The notes beneath the pieces are model-generated. The model was not told the DNA's origin, did no database searches, and saw nothing but the letters and a program-made list of their open reading frames with translations. From the NCBI GenBank assembly GCA_964567485.1, contig CAZMMX010000010.1, positions 1 to 64,000 on the forward strand: 64,000 bases of DNA. Direction: 5' to 3'. The translations under genes were made by a program, and so were the position numbers. Origin of the DNA: UBA1413 sp964567485 (GTDB lineage: Bacteria; Bacteroidota; Bacteroidia; Bacteroidales; Prolixibacteraceae). Shown in pieces: positions 35,583-44,676 of the stretch (position 1 is its first letter; the number at the start of each line of letters is the position of its first letter).

Positions 35583-36164
35583 ATGCTGAATCTGGTTTTG
35601 TTTGGCCCTCCGGGTGCAGGGAAAGGCACCCAGGCTGAGTTTCTGATCGATACCTATCAGTTGATGCACCTGTCGACTGGTGATCTTTTACGCGGTGAAA
35701 TTGCCGCGGCCACCCCATTGGGCATGGAAGCCAGGGCATTTATGGATAAAGGAGAACTGGTTCCTGACACGGTCGTGATCGGGATAATCAGGTCGAAACT
35801 AAGAAACCATCCCGATGCCAGAGGTTTCATCTTTGACGGGTTTCCGCGAACGGTGGAGCAGGCCAGGGCCCTCGACCAGCTCCTGGAAGAGAACAAAACA
35901 CCGATTTCGGCCATGCTCTCCCTGGAAGTGGAACACCAGGAACTTGTAAACCGGCTTATGGGCAGGGGAATGGTTTCGGGAAGAGCCGACGACCAGGATC
36001 CCGCCATCATCGAAAACCGGATTGATATATACGGCAGGAAAACTGCCCCCCTGATCGGCTATTACCAGGCCCAGGGAAAACATATAGGCATCGATGGAAT
36101 GGGGAGCATTTCAGAGATTGCCGGCCGGCTGAAGAAGACCGTCGACCGTTTACTGCAAGCGTGA
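35583..36164 (+). CDS. adk: Adenylate kinase
   Basis: The 193-aa enzyme balances ATP, ADP and AMP. It begins MLNLVLFGPPGAGKGTQAEF with the P-loop and contains HLSTGDLLRGEIA and FIFDGFPRTVEQA. The LID is the short type (MGRGMVSGRADDQDPAIIEN) with no zinc-finger Cys residues, as expected for this phylum. It lies between hpt and obgE with short gaps. Confidence 0.96.
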   Translation: MLNLVLFGPPGAGKGTQAEFLIDTYQLMHLSTGDLLRGEIAAATPLGMEARAFMDKGELVPDTVVIGIIRSKLRNHPDARGFIFDGFPRTVEQARALDQLLEENKTPISAMLSLEVEHQELVNRLMGRGMVSGRADDQDPAIIENRIDIYGRKTAPLIGYYQAQGKHIGIDGMGSISEIAGRLKKTVDRLLQA

Positions 36165-36179
36165 ATTGAAGTTATATAA

Positions 36180-37172
36180 ATGTCAGATTCCAATTTTGTT
36201 GATTACGTCAAGATTTTTTGCCAGTCGGGGAATGGCGGTCCCGGAAGTGCCCATTTGCGTACTGAGAAGTTTATACCCAAGGGAGGGCCTGATGGGGGTG
36301 ACGGAGGCCGTGGCGGCCATGTCATCCTCAGGGGAAATGGCCAACTCTGGACCCTGCTTCACTTGAAATACCACCGCCATGTTAAGGCGGGTCATGGCGG
36401 TAGCGGGGGAAAACAGTGCAGCTTTGGGGCCTCCGGTGAAGACAAAATCATAGAGGTTCCCCTGGGTACCGTCGTCAGGGATGCGGAAACCGGGGAGCTC
36501 CTCACGGAGATCACCTCGGAGGGGGAAACCCGGGTTCTTTTCCAGGGAGGCCGTGGGGGCCTCGGAAATACCCATTTTAAGTCGGCCACCCATCAGACAC
36601 CCCGTTTTGCCCAACCCGGGGAACCCGGCACGGAAGCCTGGGTGATCCTGGAGCTTAAAATTCTTGCTGACGTGGGACTGGTGGGATTCCCCAGTTCCGG
36701 CAAATCGACCCTCCTTTCCGTGGTCTCCGCCGCAAAACCCAAAATCGCCGACTATCCCTTCACCACCCTGGTTCCCAATATCGGGATCGTCAGCTACCGC
36801 GACCAGCAATCTTTCGTCATGGCCGATATTCCGGGAATCATCGAGGGTGCCCACCTGGGGAAAGGCCTTGGATTGCGTTTCCTGCGCCATATCGAGCGCA
36901 ACCCCGTCCTTCTCTTCATGGTCCCTGCCGACAGTGGCGACCACCTGCGGGAATTCAATATCCTGCTCAAGGAACTGGAAGAGTACAACCCCGAACTCCT
37001 CGACAAAGAGCGGTTCCTGGTCATCAGCAAGTCAGACATGCTCGATGAGGTGCTCATGAAGGATATCAGCGCCTTATTGCCGGGGATTCCCCATTTGTTT
37101 ATCTCCTCGGTGACCGGGTTCAATATTATTGCCCTGAAGGATAAGATCTGGCAAATCTTAAACCGGGTCTGA
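36180..37172 (+). CDS. obgE: Obg family GTPase
   Basis: The 330-aa ribosome-associated GTPase acts in large-subunit assembly and stress signalling. The Gly-rich Obg fold (about 1-160) includes GGPDGGDGGRGGHVILRGN and GGRGGLGNTHFKSATHQTP. The G domain has GFPSSGKSTLL (G1), PFTTLVPNIG (G2), ADIPGIIEGAH (G3) and ISKSDML (G4). The variable C-terminal domain is absent, giving a short Obg. It starts 15 nt after adk, and the next gene starts on the base after its stop codon. Confidence 0.96.
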   Translation: MSDSNFVDYVKIFCQSGNGGPGSAHLRTEKFIPKGGPDGGDGGRGGHVILRGNGQLWTLLHLKYHRHVKAGHGGSGGKQCSFGASGEDKIIEVPLGTVVRDAETGELLTEITSEGETRVLFQGGRGGLGNTHFKSATHQTPRFAQPGEPGTEAWVILELKILADVGLVGFPSSGKSTLLSVVSAAKPKIADYPFTTLVPNIGIVSYRDQQSFVMADIPGIIEGAHLGKGLGLRFLRHIERNPVLLFMVPADSGDHLREFNILLKELEEYNPELLDKERFLVISKSDMLDEVLMKDISALLPGIPHLFISSVTGFNIIALKDKIWQILNRV

Positions 37173-37862
37173 ATGGAATGGCTCGACGCACTTCTCCGTT
37201 ATGACGGACAGCTCTTCCTCTCCCTGAACGGCCATCATACCCCATGGTGGGATACCGCCATGCTTTTCTTCACCCGCAAGGAGAGCTGGCTGCCTCTGTA
37301 CCTTGTGTTGATTTGGCTGATGGTCAGAAGTTTTGGCTCACGCTCGTGGTATATCCTGGTTTTTCTGCTGATCGGACTGGTGGTCAGCGATCAGGGGACG
37401 GGAATCATCAAGGAGATCGTGGAGCGTCAACGCCCGGGTTACGACCCGGCGATAAGCCCCCTGACCCATATTGTCCTTCGAAAGGGCGGAGAATTCGGAT
37501 TTCCCTCTTCTCATGCTTCCAATGCCTTTTTTGTGGTGGCCTTTACGGGATTCCTTTTTCGCAACCGCTTTACCCTGATGGCTTTGCTCCTGTGGGCTTT
37601 GTTGGTCTCCTACTCCCGGATATACGTAGGTGCCCATTTCCCCCTTGACCTGGCCGGAGGATGGATCATTGGCCTATTGACCGGCTGGGGCTTTTCCCGG
37701 CTGATGCTCTGGGGAGAATCTAAAACGGGGGGCGGCCGGCGCCATACAAAGGGGAAACCCCTGCCTGCGCCCCAGGCTACAGCGCTTATCCTAGTCCTGG
37801 CTACCACCATCGTCACCCTTCTGACAGCGGTTTATATCCTCCATAAATACGATTTTTTGTAA
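37173..37862 (+). CDS. PAP2-family membrane phosphatase
   Basis: The 229-aa protein has about five or six membrane segments and the three PAP2 motifs: KEIVERQRPG (KX6RP), FPSSHASNAF (PSxxH) and SRIYVGAHFPLDLAGG (SRX5HX3D). It may dephosphorylate undecaprenyl pyrophosphate, phosphatidate or phosphatidylglycerophosphate; the substrate is not decided by sequence. Its ATG follows the obgE stop directly with no gap, so it is translationally coupled. Confidence 0.9.
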   Translation: MEWLDALLRYDGQLFLSLNGHHTPWWDTAMLFFTRKESWLPLYLVLIWLMVRSFGSRSWYILVFLLIGLVVSDQGTGIIKEIVERQRPGYDPAISPLTHIVLRKGGEFGFPSSHASNAFFVVAFTGFLFRNRFTLMALLLWALLVSYSRIYVGAHFPLDLAGGWIIGLLTGWGFSRLMLWGESKTGGGRRHTKGKPLPAPQATALILVLATTIVTLLTAVYILHKYDFL

Positions 37863-37869
37863 AGAAAAG

Positions 37870-37889
37870 TCCCGGAATTTTCCGGGACA
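37870..37889. terminator. Hairpin after the hpt-adk-obgE-PAP2 run
   Basis: A 9-bp perfect stem (gtcccggaa / ttccgggac) lies 8 nt after the PAP2 stop codon. The following sequence is not U-rich, so termination would be imperfect or factor-assisted. Confidence 0.5.
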
Positions 37890-38028
37890 AATAACAAGAC
37901 CTCCCCGGAATTCGTTTTCCGGAAAGGCATGTTAATCTCCCGAATAAGAGTCTTTTAACTAATATTTATCAACTTTTAGCTGTTTATTTCTGCCGGGGCT
38001 TTCTTTCCCGGAAGAGCCCTTAAATCGC

Positions 38029-38036
38029 TATATTTG
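38029..38036 (+). promoter_or_regulatory. -7 promoter box of parE
   Basis: TATATTTG is a perfect TAnnTTTG box, 18 nt before the parE ATG. Confidence 0.6.
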
Positions 38037-38053
38037 CACCAAAATCACGGACA

Positions 38054-39883
38054 ATGAATGCAGTGTATGATGAAAGTACCATCCAGACCCTCGATTGGCA
38101 GGAGCACATCAGGAAGAGGCCGGGGATGTATATCGGTAAGCTGGGCGACGGCGCGGCAGCCGATGATGGTATTTATGTCCTGGTGAAGGAGGTGATGGAC
38201 AACTCCGTGGATGAATTCATGATGGGGTACGGCAAGAAGATTGAACTCTCCATCGATAATGAAAATGTGCGGGTGCGTGACTACGGACGGGGAATTCCCC
38301 TGGGAAAACTCTCTGACGTGGTAAGCAAAATGAACACCGGTGCCAAGTATGATTCCAAGGTGTTCAAAAAATCGGTGGGTTTGAACGGTGTTGGGATCAA
38401 GGCGGTGAACGCCCTCTCTTCTGACTTTTCCATCAGGGCTATCCGTGAGGGCCAGGTGAAGGAGATGTTTTTCAGCAAAGGGGTTCAGGTGGAAGAGAAG
38501 CCCCTGGCAGAAACCGATGAACCCAACGGAACCGTGGTCACCTTCCGGCCCGATGAAACGATTTTCCGCACTTACCGGTTCATCAGCGACCATATCGTGA
38601 ACCTGATCAAGAACTATACTTTCCTGAATGCGGGGCTGACGATTGAATACAACGGCCATAAATATTTTTCGCGCAACGGGCTGAAAGACCTTCTGGAAGA
38701 GAACCTGGACGCGGACCCTCTTTACCCCATCATTCACCTGAAGGGGGAGGATATTGAAGTGGCCATCACCCATGGTAACCAGTATGGTGAGGATTACTAC
38801 TCTTTTGTGAACGGGCAGCATACCAGCCAGGGGGGCACCCACCTGTCGGCTTTCCGCGAAGTGGTGGTCAAGACCGTCCGCGATTTTTATAAAAAGGATT
38901 TTGACCCGACCGACATCAGGGCTTCGATCGTGGCGGCAGTCAGCATCAAGGTGGAGGAGCCTGTTTTTGAGTCGCAGACCAAGACAAAGCTGGGGTCAAG
39001 AGATATGGGACCTAACGGTCCGACCGTGAGAACCCACATTTTTAACTTCATACAGAAAGAGCTCGATAACTATCTCCACAAGAACCAGGAGACTTCCGAG
39101 ATGTTGCTGCGCAGAATCCAGGAGTCGGAGCGTGAGCGTAAGGCCATCTCGGGGATTAAGAAGCTGGCGAAAGCCAGGGCCAAAAAGTCGAACCTCCATA
39201 ACAAGAAGTTGCGCGATTGCCGTATTCATTTCACCGATTCCGATGAAAAAAGGGTCGATTCATGCATCTTCATCACCGAGGGGGATTCGGCAAGCGGCTC
39301 GATCACCAAATCACGTGATGTGGACACGCAGGCGGTGTTCAGCCTCCGGGGGAAACCCCTCAATACCTATGGACTGACGAAAAAGGTCGTCTACGAAAAT
39401 GAGGAGTTCAATCTTTTACAGGCTGCCCTTGACATTGAGGAGAGTATCGATGACCTGCGCTATGCCAGGGTGATCATCGCCACCGATGCCGATGTTGACG
39501 GAATGCACATCCGCCTGTTGCTGATCACCTTCTTTCTCCAGTTTTTTCCGGAACTGATCCGCAAAGGACATGTCTATATTCTTCAAACCCCCCTTTTCAG
39601 GGTCAGGAACAAGAAAGAGACCATCTATTGTTATTCGGATGAGGAGAGAGTGGCCGCTATTGAAAAGCTCAAGGGTACTCCTGAGATCACGCGATTCAAG
39701 GGACTCGGTGAGATTTCCCCCGATGAGTTCAAACATTTCATCGGTCCGGATATCAGGTTGGATCCGGTGCAGATGAAAAAACATGAGTCGGTGACCCAGA
39801 TGCTTGAGTTTTACATGGGGAAGAACACTCCCGACAGGCAGGATTTTATCATCGACAACCTCTATATAGAAAAGGATGAATAA
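38054..39883 (+). CDS. parE: DNA topoisomerase IV subunit B
   Basis: The 609-aa ATPase subunit drives type IIA strand passage and decatenation. The GHKL ATPase has EVMDNSVDEFMMGYGKKIEL, DYGRGIPLGK and NGVGIKAVNALSSDFS. The Toprim domain carries FITEGDSASGS and ATDADVDGMHIRLL. Length and the pairing with a ParC-type gene 5 nt downstream favour topoisomerase IV rather than gyrase B. Confidence 0.92.
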   Translation: MNAVYDESTIQTLDWQEHIRKRPGMYIGKLGDGAAADDGIYVLVKEVMDNSVDEFMMGYGKKIELSIDNENVRVRDYGRGIPLGKLSDVVSKMNTGAKYDSKVFKKSVGLNGVGIKAVNALSSDFSIRAIREGQVKEMFFSKGVQVEEKPLAETDEPNGTVVTFRPDETIFRTYRFISDHIVNLIKNYTFLNAGLTIEYNGHKYFSRNGLKDLLEENLDADPLYPIIHLKGEDIEVAITHGNQYGEDYYSFVNGQHTSQGGTHLSAFREVVVKTVRDFYKKDFDPTDIRASIVAAVSIKVEEPVFESQTKTKLGSRDMGPNGPTVRTHIFNFIQKELDNYLHKNQETSEMLLRRIQESERERKAISGIKKLAKARAKKSNLHNKKLRDCRIHFTDSDEKRVDSCIFITEGDSASGSITKSRDVDTQAVFSLRGKPLNTYGLTKKVVYENEEFNLLQAALDIEESIDDLRYARVIIATDADVDGMHIRLLLITFFLQFFPELIRKGHVYILQTPLFRVRNKKETIYCYSDEERVAAIEKLKGTPEITRFKGLGEISPDEFKHFIGPDIRLDPVQMKKHESVTQMLEFYMGKNTPDRQDFIIDNLYIEKDE

Positions 39884-39888
39884 TAAAG

Positions 39889-42674
39889 ATGTCAGAGAAT
39901 TTTGAACCCAAGCAGGAGGACAAGCCCGACATTCCGAAAGAGGGGATTACCTATCTGTCGGGGATGTACAGGGAGTGGTTTTTGGATTACGCCTCCTATG
40001 TCATTTTGGAGCGTGCCGTACCCTATGTAATTGACGGGCTGAAACCCGTTCAGCGCAGGATTCTTCATGCCATGAAGGAGATGGATGACGGCCGGTTCAA
40101 CAAGGTCGCCAACATCATCGGGCAAACAATGCAATACCATCCCCATGGGGATGCTTCGATCGGCGATGCCCTGGTGCAACTCGGGCAGAAGGAGCTGTTG
40201 GTGGAAACCCAGGGTAACTGGGGGAATATCCTCACCGGTGATGGCGCCGCAGCTCCCCGGTATATAGAAGCCCGCCTTTCAAAGTTCGCCCTGGAGATCC
40301 TCTTCAATGCCAAGACCACCGAGTGGAAGCTCTCCTACGACGGGAGGAAGAAAGAACCAGTGATGCTGCCGGCGAAATTTCCGCTGTTGCTGGCGCAGGG
40401 CGTTGACGGCATTGCCGTGGGCCTGGCCTCCAAAATACTGCCCCATAACTTCCTGGAACTCTGTGATGCCTCGGTGGCTTACCTCAGGGAGGAACCCATC
40501 CAACTCTATCCCGATTTCCCGACCGGCGGATCGGTCGATGTTTCCAAATATAACGACGGACTGCGTGGCGGGGCGATCAAGGTGAGGGCCAAAATTGAAA
40601 AAAGGGATAGTAAGACCCTGGTTATCACGGAAATACCCTTCGGAAAAACGACCACTTCGGTCATTGAATCGATCCTTAAGGCCAATGAAAAGGGAAAAAT
40701 AAAGATCAGGAAAATCGACGACAACACGGCGGCCAACGTGGAGATCATGGTTCACCTGTCGCCGGGAGTCTCTTCCGACAAGACCATCGATGCCCTCTAT
40801 GCCTTTTCCGACTGTGAAGTCTCTATCAGTCCCAATGCATGTATCATCGAGAACGACAGGCCCTATTTCATGACCGTCACCGAGATCCTGAAAAAGTCCA
40901 TCGACTCGACACTACAGCTTCTGAAGCTCGAACTGGAAATTAAGAAGAACGAGCTGGAAGAGAGCTGGCACAATACCTCGCTTGAGAAGATTTTTATTGA
41001 AAAAAGAATATACAAGGACAAGGAGTTTGAACAGTCGGAGACGCTGGATGCTGCTATTGCCCATGTAGACAGGCGGCTGGACCCTTTCAAACCGACACTG
41101 CACAGAGAGGTGACCCACGACGATATCTTGCGGCTCCTGGAAATCAAAATGGCCAGGATTCTGAAGTTCAATTCCGATAAGGCCACTGATTATCTCAGGT
41201 CGCTAGAGGAGGAGATTGCCCGGGTGCTCGATAAAATCAAAAATATCGTCCCCTATACCATTGAGTGGTTTGAAAAGCTGAAGGAGAAATACGGAAAGGG
41301 TAGGGAAAGGCGCACCGAACTCCGCAGTTTTGAAAATATCGTGGCCGCCAAGGTGGTGGTTGCCAATGAAAAACTTTACATCGACAGGGAAGAGGGATTC
41401 GCCGGAACGGGGCTGAAAAAGAACGAATATGTATGTGACTGCTCCGACATGGACGACATCATCGTTTTCAGGCGTGACGGCACCTATTTTGTGACCAAGG
41501 TGACCGACAAGGCCTTCATNNNNNNNNNNNNNNNNNNNNNNNNNNNNNNNNNNNNNNNNNNNNNNNNNNNNNNNNNNNNNNNNNNNNNNNNNNNNNNNNN
41601 NNNNNNNNNNNNNNNNNNNTTTTCAGGCGTGACGGCACCTATTTTGTGACCAAGGTGACCGACAAGGCCTTCATAGGGAAGAATGTCCTTTATATCAATA
41701 TATTTCGAAAGGACGACTCGCGTACCATTTATAACCTGGTTTACCGCGACGGGAAAACCGGTTTTTCCTACATGAAACGGTTCAACGTTACCGGGGTGAC
41801 GCGCGATAAGGAATATGACATCACCCAGGGCAACAAAGGGTCGCGGATTATCTATTTTTCTGCCAATCCCAACGGAGAGGCCGAGGTGTTGAAGATCTTC
41901 CTGAAACCCAAGGCGCGCATCAAGAAGATGGTGTTTGAACAGGATCTGGGAGAGCTGGCCATCAAGGGACGGCAGTCGATGGGGAACATCCTGACCAAAT
42001 ACGAGGTGCACAAGATTAGCCTCCTGGAAAGGGGAATTTCTACCCTGGGAGGACTGAAGGTATGGTTCGACCCTGACGTTTTACGGCTTAATTCCGAAAA
42101 ACGGGGTAAGTATCTGGGAGAATTCACGGGTGAAGACAAGATCCTGGTGATTTACAAGTCAGGGGAATACGTCCTGCACAATTATGATTTCAGCATTCAC
42201 TTCGAGCCCAATTACCTGGCCATTGAAAAGTTTGATCCTGAAAAGATCATTTCAGTGGTGTACTATGATGCCGAGCAGGAGTTTTACTATCTGAAACGGT
42301 TTGAGATTGAAGAGGTGCTGAACAAGCCGGTGGGTTTCATCGGGGAGAACAGGGAGAACAAGCTGGTGAGTGTGACCTGGGTGCGTTACCCGCGTTTGGA
42401 GATTGAGTTTGGGGGCAGGAACAGCAGCCGTGAGAATGAGATTATCGAGGTGGCGGAATTCATTGGCATCAAGAGCTGGAAGGCCAAGGGAAAACGGTTG
42501 AGTAACTATGAGGTGGAGAATATCAGGGAGTTGGAACCGGTCATCAGGGATGAGCATGAGCCCGCTGTTCCGGAAGAGGAAGAGCCGGAAGCCCCTGTTT
42601 CCCCGATCGATGATATTCCCTTTGAGGTGCGCCGTCTTACTGATGATGATGTCAACCAGATGACCCTTTTCTAA
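39889..42674 (+). CDS. parC: DNA topoisomerase IV subunit A, split by an assembly gap
   Basis: The 5' part (39889-41519) encodes the breakage-reunion domain with the active-site Tyr125 in APRYIEARLSKFA and a quinolone-region motif YHPHGDASIGDAL. The 3' part (to 42674) encodes the C-terminal DNA-wrapping beta-propeller and an acidic tail (EEEEPEAP). Between them are 100 N flanked by identical 55-bp ends. Removing the N run and one copy (155 bp) leaves 2631 bp, exactly 877 codons, in one open frame, so the real gene is intact and encodes about 876 aa. The apparent frameshift is therefore an assembly artefact. It lies directly after parE, and aroK starts 1 nt later. Confidence 0.92.
41465..41674. 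other. Scaffold gap: 100 N between two identical 55-bp contig ends
   Basis: The 55 bases at 41465-41519 recur exactly at 41620-41674, and the run of N between them (41520-41619) has exactly 100 bases, a conventional placeholder. This is the pattern of two contigs overlapping by one k-mer that were joined with a default gap instead of being merged. Confidence 0.97.
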
Positions 42675-42675
42675 G

Positions 42676-43179
42676 ATGAGGATTTTCCTGGTGGGATACA
42701 TGGGCAGCGGCAAGACGACGCTGGGCAGACGGCTGGCACGGCTGGCGGGGCTTTCCTTTATCGACCTGGACAAATATATTGAGGAGCGGCATTGCCGTAC
42801 GGTACAGCAGCTTTTTGCGGAAGAGGGGGAGGAACTCTTCCGCCGGTATGAGCGGAGAGCCCTGGAAGAGGTGTCGCAATTCAGCGATGCCGTGGTGGCC
42901 ACGGGAGGCGGGGCTCCCTGTTTTTTCGATAACATGGAGTTAATGAACCACACGGGGATCACCCTGTTCCTCGACATCTCCCCTGCTGTCCTGGCAGCAC
43001 GCCTGATCCGCTCCAGAACCGAAAGACCTCTCATCAAGGGCAAATCACCGGAGGAACTTCGCAGGTTCATCAGCGAAACCCTGGGGAAGCGCCGCCCCTT
43101 CTATCAAATGGCTCACCACACGATCACCCGTCCCGAAACCTCAATAGAGGAGATCATGAAACTGATCACCCCCCCCTGA
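42676..43179 (+). CDS. aroK: Shikimate kinase
   Basis: The 167-aa enzyme phosphorylates shikimate on the way to aromatic amino acids. It starts MRIFLVGYMGSGKTTLGRRL (Walker A), followed by FIDLDKYIEERH (shikimate-binding Asp), VVATGGGAPCF and RPLIKGKSPEELRRF of the lid. It starts one base after the parC stop codon, so it is probably co-transcribed with the topoisomerase genes. Confidence 0.95.
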   Translation: MRIFLVGYMGSGKTTLGRRLARLAGLSFIDLDKYIEERHCRTVQQLFAEEGEELFRRYERRALEEVSQFSDAVVATGGGAPCFFDNMELMNHTGITLFLDISPAVLAARLIRSRTERPLIKGKSPEELRRFISETLGKRRPFYQMAHHTITRPETSIEEIMKLITPP

Positions 43180-43230
43180 CAGAAACCCGGGGGAGAGACC
43201 TGGATTGAGAGGTGGCCGCCCTTTGAATTC

Positions 43231-43248
43231 CGGTGAACGCATTCACCG
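43231..43248. terminator. Hairpin between convergent aroK and dehydrogenase genes
   Basis: The arms cggtgaa (43231-43237) and ttcaccg (43242-43248) are perfect with a 4-nt loop. A longer-range pair (ctgccgcga near 43255, tcgcggcag near 43315) encloses the rest of the gap. A bidirectional terminator is plausible, but there is no U tract. Confidence 0.35.
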
Positions 43249-43322
43249 CCGGCTCTGCCGCGAGGAGGTTCAATTTACATGCTATTGATGCCCGATGGGT
43301 GGCGGTAAGACTTCGCGGCAGC

Positions 43323-44597
43323 TCAGATTTCCGGGGCGTGAGACAGCAGATATTCCTCGGCTTCCACCGACCACAATCCATTTGTTTTTTCAATGATGCG
43401 GGCGAGTTCCCGGAAGAGGGGATCGGTTATTCCCTTTTCGGAAAAATCGCCCAGGGGGGTGAGTGGCAGGTTTTTGTGAGTATATATCAGTTTTTTACCT
43501 CCAGGAATGCTGGGCAGGTGGAGGGTGGTCTCAATAACGGCGTTCAGTCCCCCGATGTGGGTGATGAGTCCGGCCGGATCGAGCCCTTTGGCCATGCAGG
43601 CCAGGGCTTCCACCATGTCGTCGTTATTACCCCCTGAAGTGCCCACGATATGGGTATAGGCATAGTGGACGTTGTAAAAGTTAAGGCGTGCCGAGAGGGC
43701 GGGATCCGAAGGGCCGGCGAAGAAGTTGAGGCATCCGTCGTGGCCCAGGATCGCGTCGCCCTGTTCGATGACCGCAGGAATGGGGGCGAAGACAAAGACA
43801 TCGTCATAGCCCGAGCCCCCGGTCAGATCGCGTAGGGCGGCCACAGGATCGCCCGCCTCCCGGGTGTTGAGGTAAACCAGGTCAATCCCCTTTTTCCGGG
43901 CCCATTCCACCGGGAAAATGGTGGCGGCGCGGTCGAGGCGGGCCTGGTCAATGTCGGTGACCACCAGAAGGGAGGGCTTCCGGTTACCCCGGTTGACCAC
44001 ATAATTGATGGCGGCCAGTCCCATGGGGCCTACCCCCGCCAGAATGGCCATCTTTCCGCCCTGCAGAATTTCCATCTGGTGTTGGTAGCTTCCCGGCGTA
44101 GTATGGTAATTGGCATGCATGGCGCCGATTACGCAGGAAAGCGGTTCCGCCAGGGAAGCCGGATAATAGCCGGGCCCGTCATATACCAGCAGGCAGTCCT
44201 GCACCAGCACATCACGGGGAATGATCACAAAGGTGGCATCCCCGCCGATATAAGGATAGCTGTACCCGGGAGCACTGAGAATACCCACAGGTCCGTCAGG
44301 AAAGTAAATGGCCGGCTGAATGGAGTATTTCTGTCCGGGAGAAAATTTGTGCTTCCAGTTTTTGCCCACTTCCACGATCTCCCCACTGAACTCATGGCCG
44401 ATGATTACCGGATGCTCATTCACATTATCCGGAATCCGCTTGTGGTCAGCACCCTGGTGGGCCGCCTTGTACGATGACATGCATATGCTGTCGGAAACCA
44501 CTTTGGCCAGGATTTCGTCATCTCCGATGGCGGGGAGCTCAAACTCCTCCAGCCGCAGATCCTCTTTGCCATATAACCGTACTGCCTTGGTCTTCAT
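43323..44597 (-). CDS. Zinc-binding dehydrogenase, L-sorbose-1-phosphate-reductase-like
   Basis: The 424-aa medium-chain dehydrogenase begins MKTKAVRLYGKEDLRLEEFE. It has SDSICMSSYKAAHQGADHKR and GHEFSGEIVEVGKNW for the catalytic zinc site, and a Rossmann segment ILAGVGPMGLAAINYVVNRG. The four-Cys structural-zinc lobe of classical alcohol dehydrogenases is absent. The N-terminal pattern resembles SorE, which reduces L-sorbose-1-phosphate to glucitol-6-phosphate with NAD(P)H. It is the third gene of a minus-strand cluster with the aldolase/dehydrogenase fusion and the PHP-like gene, so it probably acts on a related sugar phosphate. The substrate is inferred only. Confidence 0.75.
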   Translation of the reverse strand: MKTKAVRLYGKEDLRLEEFELPAIGDDEILAKVVSDSICMSSYKAAHQGADHKRIPDNVNEHPVIIGHEFSGEIVEVGKNWKHKFSPGQKYSIQPAIYFPDGPVGILSAPGYSYPYIGGDATFVIIPRDVLVQDCLLVYDGPGYYPASLAEPLSCVIGAMHANYHTTPGSYQHQMEILQGGKMAILAGVGPMGLAAINYVVNRGNRKPSLLVVTDIDQARLDRAATIFPVEWARKKGIDLVYLNTREAGDPVAALRDLTGGSGYDDVFVFAPIPAVIEQGDAILGHDGCLNFFAGPSDPALSARLNFYNVHYAYTHIVGTSGGNNDDMVEALACMAKGLDPAGLITHIGGLNAVIETTLHLPSIPGGKKLIYTHKNLPLTPLGDFSEKGITDPLFRELARIIEKTNGLWSVEAEEYLLSHAPEI

Positions 44598-44676
44598 CTT
44601 TTCTTTCTGTTATTGATTTTCGGTATAGTGTTTTCTGTCAATATACAATACTACTGTGTGCCCGTTTCATCACCGG

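Noticed and set aside
38045..38842. 265-aa open frame opposite parE, and similar antisense frames opposite obgE and the cyclic-diphosphoglycerate-synthetase-like gene
   Set aside because: They lie opposite the conserved coding regions of well-identified genes and have no independent evidence.
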